NCBI GenBank assembly: GCA_949130485.1
Contig: OX422189.1
Coordinates: forward strand, 7,287,620-7,351,619
Direction of reading: 5' to 3'
Length of the DNA stretch: 64,000 nucleotides
Source: Agelas oroides
Taxonomy: Eukaryota; Porifera; Demospongiae; Agelasida; Agelasidae
Part shown: positions 61,640 through 64,000 of the stretch, one piece after another
Layout: each line of letters starts with the position of its first letter
How positions within the stretch are numbered: the stretch's first letter is position 1
Position numbers and translations under genes: made by a program
The notes under the pieces: model-generated
The model's database searches: none
Seen by the model: the letters and a program-made list of their open reading frames with translations, nothing else
Told to the model about the DNA's origin: nothing

Positions 61640-62418
61640 TCGTGCAAGTATGTGAAACTCCACCCACAAAAATTACAAGATACGAAAGCAATTTGTTAGT
61701 TTGACAGGGAGTATACTGTTAATGAGCAAGCAGGCATACTCCATTGCTAAAAGCATGCATGAAGGGAGTCTAGCAGAATGTGGTTAAGAATTAAATACTT
61801 GTCAAAGTTATTTCTACTGTGGCATGGGAATTTAATGATGGTATAATAGTATCTGGTGGTACACTCCAATTTGCCAAATTTAATTACCGACCAACATTTT
61901 CTAGCCATACAGTGCTACCTTGCTCACTTCCTTCCAACTGCATTCTCTCTTTGCCAGCAACTCCAAACTGTGTAGTAGATGTTTCACCTTTAGAGTGTGT
62001 GTATGGAAGGGGGGAGGGTGGGTGGGGTGGTGTGATGGTGAAAAGTCAAAGGTTTAGCTCACAGAAAGGGCAGTCTTTCTGAGCTTGGTGGCTCAAGCTT
62101 CGATCACATGAAAATTGTAAGAGTAAAATTGAGGGTAAATTTAATTTAGCCTCCATAGCCACTACCTAAGCTATGCTCAAAACGATTACAAAATACATAT
62201 AGCTGAATACAAGATTTGATATAGGCAGATGCGGTAAGCCTGATTGGAGTACATTAATGCTTGTGTACCAAGTACAGTAGATCTAATAGCTGCAAAATTT
62301 GTTTGGAGCAGTCAGCAGCTGTGTCAGTTAGCATCAATCACAACTCAAACTGACCCCATATTGCTCAAAATCTACAGCGAAGTAGCATATTGGTAACTAG
62401 TCAGATGATTGGTCATCG
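61640..62418. other. Intergenic, nothing supported
   Basis: A G-rich run at 62008-62035 is the only low-complexity feature. No exon, hairpin element or array is visible. Confidence 0.35.
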
Positions 62419-62952
62419 TGGGGCGGGCCTGAACAAACAGCACACTGCCTTTTCATGGCATGCAGAAAGATTTGTCACTGTAAGCCAAACTTAATAATGT
62501 ATAAGTTGCTAAGTCCTCACCATGTAACACATAATTATGTCAACAAATGTCTCCAACCAGAACAGCTACTGTATCTACACACTAAGCTTCATGCTCATAT
62601 TGTGAGCTGAGTCTCCGATTTTTATGAGTGCCATTTATGCATGGCCCTTACTCTCAACCACCGTCCATAATTTGCATTGTTGTGAGCAGCCTGCTATTGA
62701 AGCTACGAACCACAAGTAAGTTGCCATGTGTGCTTCAACTTCAATCATCTTCGCCTCAGGTAGCCAACGCTGCACTCTGGCAATGGCCTTCACCTACCTA
62801 CTGAGCATACGACGATGTTCAAGATTTGTGAAAAGCGCTCATATATAATTTACGGTATAATTATGGCCGCAAACAAACAGACAAAGAAAGACATACACAC
62901 GCGTCTTTGCAATGCAGTCCCGCTAGTGTGGGGCTCACTCAAGCTCACCCCA
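62419..62952. mobile_element. Second TGGGGCG...CGCCCCA element
   Basis: TGGGGCGGGCCTGA faces TCAAGCTCACCCCA. Inner blocks (AACAGCACACTGC, AAGTTGCCATGTGTGCT, CTAGTGTGGGGCTC) match 57227-57912, but without the nested hairpin. Confidence 0.65.
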
Positions 62953-63316
62953 ACCATACATACAAGTATACAAGTACAAATAAAAATAGAATATTAAGGA
63001 AGTGGAGTCCTTTTGAATTAGCGAGGGTTCGGATTATTGCAGCTTGGATTAGCAAGGGCCTACTGTAACACATGTCGTTACACCACTATCAGGTACACTC
63101 CCCGTTCTTGCCATTCACAGATTCATGTGGATGCCCATGATCAAAAGCTCAGTTATTTATGTCCCAAATAGGCGTGATCTAAATGAATTATTGTAAATTG
63201 CTAGGTGGTTGCGGGGCTGGAGAGTCATTCAGTCCTGGTAATACACATCTGTGTGTTACTGGACTCTCATGCATTGCAAGGAAGTTGTGGGTTTGTAGTG
63301 AGATTTATTGTATATA

Positions 63317-63802
63317 CCGTAGTCTCGTGAAAGAGCGCCCATCCCCTACTTTTGGCCCAATTAGGGTCAAAGTTTACTCGAATGAGCGCCCACCCTGGAG
63401 CAAGCTCCGTGTGGCTAATGTAGCATACCGTGGAGTTTGAGAACCACAGTCACAAGCGCCACGCATATCTGAGGTAAGAAACTTTGTGTTACATTTCACT
63501 GAAGATTATTACAAGGCACTTTTGCGTAGACGGACATAACTAATGCAGTGAGCTCACGGTGACATATAGTGCTGTTCAGAGTGTTGTGTACCATCAGGCT
63601 TTGAGTTAGAAGCCGCTGATGGCTCCGTTGTACGCTATTATTGTTTGTCCAATTATTTGCTTCGTGGGCATCGAGTCACTGTAAACATGACATGGGCACT
63701 CTTTCATGGTTAAATGTGGAAACACTCAAAAGAGTGCCCACCCCCCTCTTTGACAGACTATTAACGTGCTCCGCCCATGGGCACTCTTTCGCGAGACTAT
63801 GG
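63317..63802. mobile_element. TA-flanked MITE
   Basis: CCGTAGTCTCGTGAAAGAGC faces GCACTCTTTCGCGAGACTATGG, flanked by TA on both sides. Inner GTCAAAGTTTACTCGAATGA-type sequence and AGTGCCCACCCCCCT recur near each end. About 486 bp, no transposase. Confidence 0.7.
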
Positions 63803-64000
63803 TACATGAATAATCTTAGCAACGTACAATAATGATTGACTGCCCTCAGGCTGTACATTCCTACTGTGCCAAGATCTGGCTTATGGCACAAGAATGCGGT
63901 CAATAACTAGCTCGTTGCGCAATAGAAATCTTGTCATTTACACCATCAACCGGACTTGTTTCTATGGCAACTATCAGGTTAAAAATTGGTTGGGTATTGG

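Overview
The window is animal (metazoan) nuclear DNA. Genes are split into short exons with GT-AG introns and consistent phases, there are TATA-type promoters, and mobile DNA fills most of the space between exons. ZU5/UPA/death-domain genes occurring in several copies, a HIRAN-type fragment, ISL2EU-type and tyrosine-recombinase elements, and very many small hairpin elements suggest a non-bilaterian animal, most likely a demosponge. That placement is inference from gene content; nothing here names the species.

Layout. 0.9-2.5 kb: the 5' part of an unrecognised gene on the minus strand. 3.2-5.0 kb: unassigned plus-strand exons. 5.4-11.3 kb: eleven exons of a propionyl-CoA carboxylase alpha (PCCA) gene, with an in-frame stop and no visible N-terminal biotin-carboxylase exons. 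12.6-15.8 kb: decayed ZU5/UPA/death-domain exons. 16.8-17.7 kb: a complete two-exon orphan gene with a TATA box. 19.7-22.3 kb: a tentative two-exon start of a minus-strand gene. 20-27 kb: dense hairpin elements, including a telomere-like array, a HIRAN fragment and a LINE fragment. 28.6-35.9 kb: a complete class 3 lipase gene split by a 5.3-kb intron full of repeats. 36.3 kb: a stray copy of one PCCA exon and the start of the next. 38.4-43.4 kb: a ZU5 - glutamine-rich repeat - UPA - death-domain gene. 44.0-45.7 kb: coiled-coil exons. 46.7 and 55.1 kb: two tRNA-like sequences. 51.2-52.0 kb: a broken tyrosine recombinase. 53.3-54.5 kb: a death-domain exon split by a recent transposon. 57.9-60.2 kb: an ISL2EU-type transposon with a large internal deletion. 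60-64 kb: minisatellite and hairpin repeats.

The host genes fall into two groups: housekeeping/lipid metabolism (PCCA, lipase) and the ZU5-UPA-DD signalling family, which has one apparently intact member, one copy split by an element and at least one decayed cluster. Mobile DNA has shaped both. The clearest structural result is a family of foldback elements with ends TAGcCTCG...CGAGgCTA and 9-bp target duplications, seen repeatedly and nested in one another. All splice sites and gene limits come from reading the sequence by eye and have not been tested against transcripts.
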